Below are positions 1 through 7,018 of a stretch of 64,000 nucleotides of DNA, piece by piece. Numbering within the stretch: the stretch's first letter is position 1; each line of letters opens with the position of its first letter. The translations under genes and the position numbers were made by a program. The notes beneath the pieces are model-generated. The model searched no databases. It was not told where the DNA came from and was given only the letters and a program-made list of their open reading frames with translations. The stretch covers positions 711,517 through 775,516 of the forward strand of contig JAJZUS010000001.1 of the NCBI GenBank assembly GCA_021848365.1. Direction: 5' to 3'. This DNA is from Actinomycetes bacterium. Lineage in GTDB: Bacteria; Actinomycetota; Acidimicrobiia; Acidimicrobiales; RAAP-2.

Positions 1-1
1 G

Positions 2-691
2 AATACTGTCGCGATCAGCCTCGACACCTCCTCGACGGGCTGTTCGTTGAGCAGCAGCGGCGTCGTGAGCTTCACGGGAGTCGGAACCTGCGTCATCGAC
101 TTCAACGACCCGGGCAGCACCAACTGGTCGACGGCGAGCACCTCCCAGTCGATCTCGGTAAGCGCCCTGGTGACTAGTCCCGTGACCGTGAACGCGATCG
201 TAACGACGTCGACGACGCCCGGACAGGTTGATGTCGGTAGCTCCGGATATCGTCCCACGGCGAGGTCGACTTTCGGTTACGCCGTACAGGTCAGGGTGGA
301 CCCACGCTCATCGAATGTGTGCCAGATGACCGCGAACGGCCTGGTCCGCTTCATCGGAGCTGGTACCTGTCTCCTCGATTACACAACGGACGGCGCGAAT
401 GAGGTTCAGCAAGCGATTCGGGTGAATGCCTTCAAGGTCGTCCGAGAAGTGGGCTCGGCGATTCAGGGCCGACTCACGACCATCAGGATCGTGGGGGAGG
501 GCTTCTACGGGAGACCACATGTCACGAGCAACCTCGCGGGCGTGCGAGCGCAGGTCGTGAGGGACAATGGCCGAATCCTGTTCGTTCGAATCAGCACGCC
601 GCGGTCGGCGCGCGACGGAGTCCACGAGTTGAAGATCGTCCTTGGGGATGGCGCGACGGCCGTCGTGAGGTACGACCAGCGAAGTCACTGA
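2..691 (+). CDS. Ig-like repeat surface protein, C-terminal part (5' end outside window)
   Basis: The reading frame is open from base 2, so this is the 3' end of a longer gene. Two copies of an Ig-like repeat can be seen. Each has a first Cys, a G-V/L-V-x-F-x-G-x-G-T-C block and then an aromatic-acidic pair: about residues 13-32, and again at about 100-120 with CQM...GAGTC. The paired Cys residues probably form a disulfide inside each repeat, as in bacterial Ig-like or invasin-type extracellular domains. The last ~75 residues look like a different beta-rich, IPT/TIG-like end domain without a sorting motif or membrane anchor. The likely role is an extracellular adhesin or cell-surface protein; substrate unknown. 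A strong terminator follows 19 bases after the stop. Confidence 0.7.
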   Translation, partial: NTVAISLDTSSTGCSLSSSGVVSFTGVGTCVIDFNDPGSTNWSTASTSQSISVSALVTSPVTVNAIVTTSTTPGQVDVGSSGYRPTARSTFGYAVQVRVDPRSSNVCQMTANGLVRFIGAGTCLLDYTTDGANEVQQAIRVNAFKVVREVGSAIQGRLTTIRIVGEGFYGRPHVTSNLAGVRAQVVRDNGRILFVRISTPRSARDGVHELKIVLGDGATAVVRYDQRSH

Positions 692-709
692 CGAGACGTG
701 TGGTCGTCT

Positions 710-747
710 GCACACAGCCCCTCCCTAAGTGGGGAGGGGCTGTGTGC
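710..747 (+). terminator. Strong hairpin terminator after the Ig-like gene
   Basis: A perfect 16-bp GC-rich stem (710-725 paired with 732-747) with a 6-base loop begins 19 bases after the stop codon. There is no T-run, which is common in high-GC actinobacteria. No gene follows on the plus strand for about 370 bases. Confidence 0.8.
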
Positions 748-1107
748 TGTACGGTCCTCGCGGTGTCCGACGTTCGGATTGCAATCACGATTACGTCGAT
801 CTGTCACGTCGCGCGGTCCTCGCGGTGAAGCCGATCCGGTTGCCGGGCTGGCCTCCACCTTTCTGACATGTGGGGTAGTTCAGTTTCACTGGCGCGCCTC
901 GCTAGTTCTGCGGAGTGCACGCGCCTCAAGGCAGGCCCTGCCTCGTGCTGACTCGGGGTGAGTCAAGGGGGATCGCCAGGGGGTCGGTGCCGTTGATCCC
1001 GTGGATCCCGCGCGCTCGATCCTTGATTCTCCGTACAGGTTGACCAGCACTTTCGCACATGCTGCCCACATTGTCTGCTCGCGCGTAGTGAGCGAGTCAT
1101 TTCCTGC
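748..1107. other. Intergenic stretch without a supported gene
   Basis: Short frames here lack recognisable protein features. The only structure noticed is a 14-base direct repeat, CGGTCCTCGCGGTG, at 752-765 and 814-827. I assign no function to it. Confidence 0.5.
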
Positions 1108-1143
1108 TACAGTTCGTTCGTGTTCATTTCAAGAGAAATTGAA
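1108..1143 (+). promoter_or_regulatory. arsR promoter and probable ArsR operator
   Basis: A -10-like TACAGT at 1108-1113 ends only six bases before the GTG start at 1120, so the transcript is probably leaderless; there is no Shine-Dalgarno sequence. An imperfect palindrome, TTCATTTC at 1123-1130 against GAAATTGAA at 1135-1143, overlaps the transcription start and first codons. That is a typical place for an ArsR-type repressor to block its own promoter. The assignment is inferred from position and symmetry. Confidence 0.5.
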
Positions 1144-1452
1144 TCAATAGTTCTTGAGTTATCGGAGAGTCTCTCTGCGCTAGCCGATCCGGTCCGGCTC
1201 ACGATCATCCGCTCCCTCGGTACGGGCCAGAAGTGTGTGTGCGATCTTCAGGATCAAGTTCCGGTTGCTGCGAACTTGCTCTCGTATCACCTGCGCATCT
1301 TGCGTGAGGCCGGCCTCGTCACGGCCACTCGACGCGGACGCTGGATGGATTACCAGCTCGACCTCGAAGGCTTCTCGCGTCTGTGGAGTTCCGCAGATGA
1401 CGCGGGGGTTCCGTTGGTGAGTGCACGTCGCGAGCAGGAGGTAGGGAACTAA
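1120..1452 (+). CDS. arsR: ArsR/SmtB-family metalloregulatory repressor
   Basis: The 110-aa protein has the compact winged-helix form of ArsR repressors, with A-L-A-D-P-x-R-L (about residues 20-27) and S-Y-H-L-R-I-L-R-E-A-G-L in the recognition helix. The KCVCDL motif (about residues 38-43) matches the cysteine-bearing CVC metal site of arsenic/antimony sensors of the ArsR type. The protein should release the promoter when metalloid binds. The GTG start at 1120 follows a -10 element too closely for a ribosome site, suggesting leaderless translation. The stop overlaps the next gene's ATG (TAATG), so it heads a four-gene operon with the channel, permease and thioredoxin downstream. Confidence 0.85.
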   Translation: MFISREIESIVLELSESLSALADPVRLTIIRSLGTGQKCVCDLQDQVPVAANLLSYHLRILREAGLVTATRRGRWMDYQLDLEGFSRLWSSADDAGVPLVSARREQEVGN

Positions 1453-2615
1453 TGGGAAGCGTCTCGTCACACAGCCGGGTCACCCACGGACGTGCGAGCG
1501 CTCCAGTAGGTACTTCGGCGGCGTCCGTGTCGAAGTCCCGCCTGGAGGACTTCCATCCCGGTTGGTTCGGAGCGGTGATGGGCACGGGTGTCGTGGGCAT
1601 CGCCGCCTACCTCAACCCTGGCCATGCGGCAGGCACCGCGGGTGGCTTCGAGTGGTTCGGCGAGTTGATGACGATCACCGCGGCGGCTCTAGGGATCGCC
1701 CTGGGGGTGCCCTACGTGGCCCGTTGGTTTCGCCAGCCGGCGGCGACGCGTCGCGACCTGCACAACCCGTTGACCGGAGCACTGTACGGCACCTTCCCCG
1801 GTGGTGTACTCGTTCTCGGTGCCGCGGCTGCGCTGGTGGGGCCGTCGATCGTCGGAGTTGGTACGGCCCGCGCCCTGGATGCGGCGTTCGCGTGGGTGGG
1901 TGTGCCCCTGGCCTTTGCGATCAGCGTCATCTTCGCCCAGCTCCTCTTCGCGCGCAGCGAGATCGACCACGAGGTCATCAACGGCTCGTGGTTTATTCCG
2001 CCAGTCGTCAACATCGTGGTCCCGATGACGCTCCTCCCCCTGATTCCGGGCAGCTCCCCGGCGACGGCCCGACTTCTGTTGCTGGCATCGTATGGATTCT
2101 GGGGGATGGGATTCTTCCTCTTCGTCGTCGTCCTCGCGACGCTGCATCACCGATTGGTCAATCATCCTCTGCCCCACGCGGGTCTGGCCTCCACACTGTG
2201 GATACCCCTGGGGCCGTTGGGGGTCGGTGCCCTCACTTTGATGAAGATGGCGGACGCGTCCGGGGCGGTCTTCGGAGCCTCAGGTTCGAGCATTCAGCAG
2301 CTGTCACTCGTGGCAGCCAGTGCGATGTGGGGATTCGGGATCTGGTGGCTGACTATCGCGATCGCGACTCTCGTGAGATACCTGAGCCAGGGACCGCTTC
2401 CCTACGGACCGGGCTGGTGGGCCTTCATCTTCCCTCTCGGAGCCTTCACGGTTGCTGACCTCAGCGTGGCGAGGGCGTGGCAGACCGGACTCATCGAATG
2501 GTTCGGCTTCGGACTCTTCGTTCTCCTGGTTCTCTCGTGGCTCGTGGTGGCAGTGACGTCAGTGAAGTTCGTCGTCGCGAAAGGACGTCGGCACGATGCT
2601 GCACCTCGGTCGTAA
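1452..2615 (+). CDS. TDT-family (TehA/SLAC1-like) membrane transporter
   Basis: The 387-aa protein has about ten hydrophobic membrane segments. It starts with the family signature H-P-G-W-F-G-A-V-M-G-T-G (about residues 34-45), typical of tellurite-resistance/dicarboxylate (TDT) transporters and SLAC1-like anion channels. Members move anions such as malate, sulfite or nitrate, and TehA is linked to tellurite tolerance; substrate here is not determined. The ATG overlaps the arsR stop and is preceded by an AGGAGG-like site in the arsR 3' end. Placement between arsR and an ArsP-like permease suggests an anion flow coupled to metalloid or oxyanion stress. That link is inference. Confidence 0.8.
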   Translation: MGSVSSHSRVTHGRASAPVGTSAASVSKSRLEDFHPGWFGAVMGTGVVGIAAYLNPGHAAGTAGGFEWFGELMTITAAALGIALGVPYVARWFRQPAATRRDLHNPLTGALYGTFPGGVLVLGAAAALVGPSIVGVGTARALDAAFAWVGVPLAFAISVIFAQLLFARSEIDHEVINGSWFIPPVVNIVVPMTLLPLIPGSSPATARLLLLASYGFWGMGFFLFVVVLATLHHRLVNHPLPHAGLASTLWIPLGPLGVGALTLMKMADASGAVFGASGSSIQQLSLVAASAMWGFGIWWLTIAIATLVRYLSQGPLPYGPGWWAFIFPLGAFTVADLSVARAWQTGLIEWFGFGLFVLLVLSWLVVAVTSVKFVVAKGRRHDAAPRS

Positions 2616-3669
2616 CGCGTCGCGCGTCTCTCCGCGCGAGGCGAGCGCGCGCACGCTCAGTAAGAGCCGAGCCCTCTCGTTGGGGGCTGCGGGACTCGTT
2701 GTGTGGTTCGGACTCTACAGTCAACTCGGCCCGATAGCCGGCTGGCTCACTTACAGCCTCCTCGGTCTCAGCCCCGGTTCTCACCTAGCCAGTTCGGTCG
2801 ACTTCTTCCTGACTGACGTGCCCAAGATCTTCCTGCTGCTGGGCGGCATCATCCCGTTGGTGCACGTCGTGCGCAGCTACTTCCCCCCCGAGAGAGTGAA
2901 GAGGGTCGTAGCGGGCAAGGGTGAGTTCGTCGGCACGGTGCTGGCGGCCCTTCTCGGCACCGTCACGCCCTTCTGCTCGTGCTCGGCGGTGCCGATGTTC
3001 ATCGGTTTCGTCGAGTCAGGTCTGCCACTTGGGGTCACCTTCGGGTTCCTTATCGCCTCGCCAGTGGTCAACGAGGTGGCGCTCGTGCTGCTTGCCGGAC
3101 TGTTCGGCTGGAAGATCGCGCTGCTCTACGTCGGCCTGGGATTGGTCGTGGCCGTCGTGGGTGGCGTGGTGATCGGCCGACTTCACCTGGAGTCCCAAGT
3201 CGAGGAATACGTGTACCAGATCAAACTCGGAGAGCAGGTTGGCGTACGGCCCGCCCTCGCCCAACGCGTGACCGAGGCGGCGACGTACACCAAGGACATT
3301 CTGCGTCGGGTCTCACTGTGGGTCCTCGGCGGCATCGTCTTTGGTGCGGCGATTCACGGCTATGCACCTACGGGTTTCGTCGCACACTACGCAGGACGAG
3401 GGAATCCTCTCGCCGTTCCCCTGGTCGTGATCATCGCGATCCCCCTCTACTCCAACGCGGCGGGCACGATTCCCATCGTCCAGGCGCTGATACAGAAGGG
3501 TCTGCCGATGGGTACGACCTTGGCGTTCATGATGGCGATCACGGCCATCTCTACGCCCGAGATGATCATCTTGCGGCGAGTGATCAAGCCCAAGCTGATC
3601 GCCGTCTTCATCGGTGTGGTGACCATGGCGATCATCCTGATGGGCTACGTGTTCAATGCTGTGCTGTAG
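2596..3669 (+). CDS. ArsP/YraQ-type permease (DUF318 family)
   Basis: The 357-aa integral membrane protein carries the family motif T-P-F-C-S-C-S-A-V-P (about residues 118-127) with paired Cys in a membrane segment. It also has repeated G-x-P-x-G-x-T-x-x-F and A-S-P-x-x-N-E-V blocks in both halves (the second is A-I-P-L-Y-S-N-A-A-G). The family includes ArsP, which exports trivalent organoarsenicals using conserved Cys residues, and YraQ-like permeases of unknown substrate. The start overlaps the 3' end of the TDT gene by 20 bases, and a thioredoxin-like gene lies 100 bases downstream. Both fit an arsR-controlled metalloid operon. Substrate specificity is not shown by the sequence. Confidence 0.8.
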   Translation: MLHLGRNASRVSPREASARTLSKSRALSLGAAGLVVWFGLYSQLGPIAGWLTYSLLGLSPGSHLASSVDFFLTDVPKIFLLLGGIIPLVHVVRSYFPPERVKRVVAGKGEFVGTVLAALLGTVTPFCSCSAVPMFIGFVESGLPLGVTFGFLIASPVVNEVALVLLAGLFGWKIALLYVGLGLVVAVVGGVVIGRLHLESQVEEYVYQIKLGEQVGVRPALAQRVTEAATYTKDILRRVSLWVLGGIVFGAAIHGYAPTGFVAHYAGRGNPLAVPLVVIIAIPLYSNAAGTIPIVQALIQKGLPMGTTLAFMMAITAISTPEMIILRRVIKPKLIAVFIGVVTMAIILMGYVFNAVL

Positions 3670-3769
3670 ACGGGCGTGGGGCATCTGGCTAGTTGGCGAC
3701 ATCGCGGAGACAGCGCCGCGACACGGAGCGAGCGTCTCGAGCGTTGACGTCGGATAGAGGAGGAAGCTG

Positions 3770-4003
3770 ATGAATGTGAAGGTTCTGGGGACTGGGTGCA
3801 CCAACTGCGTGCGCTTGGAAGCTCTCGTACGTGAGGTCGCCGAACGCGGAGGCCTCGACGTCGAGGTGGAGAAAGTGACCGAGATCCCGGACATCATGGC
3901 GTACGGCGTCATGAGCACTCCGGGCCTGGTGATAGATGGCGAGTTGAAGAGCGCGGGTCGTATTCCCGCACGTCATGAGCTTCTCGAGTGGCTGAGTCGA
4001 TGA
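3770..4003 (+). CDS. Mini-thioredoxin (redox-active disulfide protein)
   Basis: This 77-aa protein has the small thioredoxin fold seen beside permease-DUF318 genes. It starts with V-K-V-L-G-T-G-C-T-N-C (CTNC redox motif at about residues 9-12) and contains the cis-Pro segment M-S-T-P-G-L-V-I-D-G. Relatives act as thiol-disulfide partners for metal or metalloid handling. A clear GGAGGAAG ribosome site precedes the ATG. It is the last gene of the arsR operon; the probable role is keeping permease or substrate thiols reduced. Confidence 0.8.
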   Translation: MNVKVLGTGCTNCVRLEALVREVAERGGLDVEVEKVTEIPDIMAYGVMSTPGLVIDGELKSAGRIPARHELLEWLSR

Positions 4004-4074
4004 CACTGGGACAGTGAATACGTGGGCACCGCTCTGGTACGACGTTGGATCACTTCGGACGAACCACGACGACG

Positions 4075-4138
4075 TAGGCTAGACAGGACCTTCGCGCGGA
4101 ACTCTCCGCGGAGCCTCACGCGGACGTCCCGCCCCCGT
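4075..4138. repeat. Left direct repeat of tRNA-Arg leader and 5' end (putative attL)
   Basis: Bases 4091-4138 match 20881-20928 in 44 of 48 positions. The right-hand copy is the leader of tRNA-Arg(CCT) plus its first eight bases (GCCCCCGT). The -10-like TAGGCT is also shared (4075-4080 and 20865-20870). After GCCCCCGT the left copy diverges and does not encode a tRNA. This is what an element inserted at the 5' end of the tRNA gene would leave behind. The alternative is a decayed duplicate of the tRNA locus. Confidence 0.6.
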
Positions 4139-4632
4139 GGGACTTCCGCGAATTAGGGGTGATCAGGACTTCTAAGCGGTCGAGGGTCACGTAGATCTCC
4201 TGAGGTTGGAACGTGTACGTAGGTCGTTTGGAACGCGCTTGCGGGTGGAGACAAAGGTATGGTCTCCTAAGCGGCGTGCCCCGCCTTTCTTTGTCTTCTT
4301 GGGCGACGGCCATTACTTCGCAGTCGTCGGCTTTGCCATGGCGGAACTGAGGGCGGGTGTGGAGGTCAGGTGGGCAAGAGGAGCCGAACGAGCTTCGCAC
4401 CGAGGGCTTGGAAGGTCCGGAGGTCCAGGCTCGGCGAACATCTTCTCGAGGACCTTTGGCGGCGTGATTCATACGCTCAGGTGTTGGAATGGGCGGTTGA
4501 CCATCAGCCGGGGTACGGTCGCAGGCGCCCATTCAGTTTGAAGACGACCAGGGCGGAGTGGAACGCTTATCGTCGTGCCAAAGGCAGATTCTGGCGGCGG
4601 GGCAGCGGCGCTGTAGGTCTTGAACTGCCGTT
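4139..4632. other. Left margin of island, no supported gene
   Basis: Overlapping frames exist on both strands here (for example a minus-strand frame from 4532 to 4116), but none has a ribosome site, a family signature or convincing amino-acid composition. I treat the stretch as non-coding or decayed. Confidence 0.4.
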
Positions 4633-4707
4633 GTTCCAGGGATGTTCCATAAGCACTTGCGCGCGGGCTCTCAGCGTGTCATTATGTTCTCGGAACAACG
4701 AGGGAAC
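4633..4707 (+). promoter_or_regulatory. Promoter flanked by paired GTTCC operators
   Basis: A plausible sigma-70-type promoter has TTGCGC at 4657-4662, a 17-base spacer and CATTAT at 4680-4685. Two GTTCC words 11 bases apart (4633-4637, 4644-4648) lie upstream. Two inverted GGAAC words, also 11 bases apart (4692-4696, 4703-4707), lie downstream. This symmetrical flanking, with helical spacing, suggests a repressor that binds both sides of the promoter of the GTPase gene. Confidence 0.5.
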
Positions 4708-4723
4708 AACCAATGGAGGCCCC

Positions 4724-6967
4724 ATGACCAAGTACTACACCGCCACCAAAAGCCGATCGCAGGGACGCGAGGGATGGGCAGTGATCTTTCGACATCCCGT
4801 GCGTAAGGACGCCTCGGGCAAGACGGGTCGCCGGGTGCGCCGGGGCCTCGGAACTGCCGACGAGTCGGTTGCCAACCAACTTGTCAGCGACCTCAATGAG
4901 ATTCTCCAGCGCCCCGAACTGTGGGAGCCCGCCGCTCGGGTTGGTCTGGTTGCTCGCTTCGACGAGCGAGTCCTTGACATCTTCTATGACGGCATAGAGC
5001 CGTCAGCGCACGATCCCGAGCATCTGCGCGATGAGGTGCTTCCCATGCCCGGCGTGGAGGACGGGTACCACTCGGTGCTGATGCTCGGGACCACCGGTGC
5101 AGGCAAGACCACGTTGGTACGCCAGTTCCTTGGCACAGATCCTGACACCGAGCGCTTCCCCTCGACATCCACAGCGAAAACAACGGTCGCGGACACTGAG
5201 TTGATTTTCAGTCGTGATCCGATGTTCCGAGCAGTGGTTACGTTCGTTGGACGAGACGAAGTCATCGACTACCTCACCGAGTGCGTCTCCGAGGCTGCGC
5301 TGGCCATCCTCCGCAAGGCATCTGAACCAGATCAGCGTCGCCGCCTGCTGGACCACCCCAACCAGCGCTTCCGCTTCAGCTACATCCTCGGCCGGGGGAA
5401 GCTCACGATGACAGACGACGGAGATGACGACTTCGATGTTGACGAAGCCGAAGCGTCATCCAGCGAATTGATCGACCTCTCCGCGACGGAGGCGGTGGTC
5501 GTGAACGCACTGGGGATCCTGCGGACCCTCGTTGCCGAGTACGAGGAGCAGACTCGCGAACTGGCCACCGAAGACGGTGACGAGCGTCTCCTAGAGGAGC
5601 TGCGCGAGGAGTGGCTCGACTCTGAGTTGCGCGGAGACGATCGTTTCCACGCTGTGGTCGATACCTTGTTCGACGAGATCGAGAAGCGTTTTGATCTGCT
5701 CGTATCTGGTGAAGTTACGAAGAACCGCCAGGGATGGCCGATTAGTTGGTCATGGGAGACTGAGGATCGCACTGACCTGGTGAAGGCCGTGACCCGCTTC
5801 TCCAGCAATTACGCGCCGCTGTTCGGCTCGCTCCTCACCCCGCTCGTCAATGGCATTCGCGTTAGTGGACCGTTCCGGCCCGAGTGGGGCGGAGGCGCCG
5901 ACGCGCCGAAATTGGTCATCATCGACGGCGAAGGACTCGGCCACACCCCGACGTCAGCGGTAGCGCTGTCAACAGCCGTATCAAAGCGCATCGAGGTGGT
6001 CGACGTTGTGCTCCTCGTTGACAACGCTGCGCAGCCCATGCAGGCAGCACCAGTTGCGGCCATGAAGGCAGTGGCGACCTCGGGTAACGCCAGCAAGTTG
6101 TTGGTAGCGTTCACCCACTTCGACATGGTCAGGGGGGACAACTTGCCGTCTGTGACGGACCGCCAGACCCACGTGAAGGCGTCCGTTGACAACGTGCTGA
6201 AGTCCGTTGGTGAAGACGTCGGACCGTTCGCTGAACGCATCTTGCGCCAGCGTATTGACAAGGCCTGTTTCTTCGTGGGCGGAATCGACGAGCAGCTCGA
6301 CATGAACAAGAAGCGGGATAAGCGAACCATCGACCAACTTCAGACCCTGCTCGAAGTCATCGATCACATCACGGATGAGGTGGTGACGGCCGAGACCCGA
6401 CCCGTATACGACCGCCTCAACCTCGTCCTGGCTGTGCGCGAGGCGGCTAACGGCTTCCATGAGCGCTGGGCGGGGTTGCTTGGCATCAACTACGTGCATG
6501 GCATTCCGAAGGAGCACTGGACGCGAATCAAGGCCCTGTCGCGCCGGTTTGCCGAGGGTTTCGCTGACGAGTACGACACGCTAAAGCCCGTGGGCGAGTT
6601 GAAGCGTGAGTTGGACGAGCAAATTTACCGCATGCTGCAACAGCCAGTGCGGTGGGAAGGTCCCGCCCCGACAGACGAAGACAAGCAGTTAATAATTGAC
6701 GCATTGGCAAAAGCCATTTCCAAGGAGACGACAGTCCTGACATCACGTCGCATCAACGCCGACCGGAAGAAGGCGTGGCAGGAAGCGTACGCGGAGTACG
6801 GGACGAACTCCACCTTCCGACGGGCACGTATCATCTCCAACGAGGTGTATGACCGTGCCGCACCGGTACCGACCGTGACGCCTTCGCCGGATCAGAACAA
6901 CTTCCTGCACGAGGTCACCGCTGTCGTCGACGCAGTCGCTGCCAACCTAAACGTGAAGCTTTTGTAG
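4724..6967 (+). CDS. Large P-loop GTPase-like protein with integrase-arm-like N-terminus
   Basis: The 747-aa protein starts at ATG 4724, after GGAGG, rather than at upstream in-frame codons. Residues 1-60 resemble the arm-type DNA-binding domain of phage integrases: a short basic beta-sheet segment with W-A-V-I-F, R-R-V-R-R-G-L-G-T and then an A-N-Q-L-V helix. A nucleotide-binding domain follows. Walker A GTTGAGKT is at 122-129, a DxxG-type D-G-E-G at 401-404, and T-H-F-D at 464-467 in the place of the N/TKxD base-recognition motif. A 270-residue insertion with an acidic run near 229-245 separates Walker A from DxxG. The C-terminal ~250 residues are helical and unknown. I do not recognise the family; a dynamin/GIMAP-like defence GTPase is possible. 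Confidence 0.6.
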   Translation: MTKYYTATKSRSQGREGWAVIFRHPVRKDASGKTGRRVRRGLGTADESVANQLVSDLNEILQRPELWEPAARVGLVARFDERVLDIFYDGIEPSAHDPEHLRDEVLPMPGVEDGYHSVLMLGTTGAGKTTLVRQFLGTDPDTERFPSTSTAKTTVADTELIFSRDPMFRAVVTFVGRDEVIDYLTECVSEAALAILRKASEPDQRRRLLDHPNQRFRFSYILGRGKLTMTDDGDDDFDVDEAEASSSELIDLSATEAVVVNALGILRTLVAEYEEQTRELATEDGDERLLEELREEWLDSELRGDDRFHAVVDTLFDEIEKRFDLLVSGEVTKNRQGWPISWSWETEDRTDLVKAVTRFSSNYAPLFGSLLTPLVNGIRVSGPFRPEWGGGADAPKLVIIDGEGLGHTPTSAVALSTAVSKRIEVVDVVLLVDNAAQPMQAAPVAAMKAVATSGNASKLLVAFTHFDMVRGDNLPSVTDRQTHVKASVDNVLKSVGEDVGPFAERILRQRIDKACFFVGGIDEQLDMNKKRDKRTIDQLQTLLEVIDHITDEVVTAETRPVYDRLNLVLAVREAANGFHERWAGLLGINYVHGIPKEHWTRIKALSRRFAEGFADEYDTLKPVGELKRELDEQIYRMLQQPVRWEGPAPTDEDKQLIIDALAKAISKETTVLTSRRINADRKKAWQEAYAEYGTNSTFRRARIISNEVYDRAAPVPTVTPSPDQNNFLHEVTAVVDAVAANLNVKLL

Positions 6968-6971
6968 GGAT

Positions 6972-6994
6972 CTGCTCCAGGACTCTTGGAGTAG
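6972..6994. terminator. Possible convergent terminator
   Basis: An 8-bp stem with one G-T pair (CTCCA/TGGAG core) and a 7-base loop lies between the stops of two converging genes (6967 and 7019). There is no T-run, so the call is weak. Confidence 0.3.
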
Positions 6995-7018
6995 CTCAGA
7001 CTCCCCGCTAGTTCCAGT

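Noticed and set aside
4116-4532. 138-aa minus-strand frame at the island's left margin
   Set aside because: No ribosome site or family signal; it reads through the att-like repeat, and overlapping frames exist on the other strand.
4206-4541. 111-aa plus-strand frame upstream of the GTPase gene
   Set aside because: Unconvincing composition, no ribosome site and no recognisable domain.
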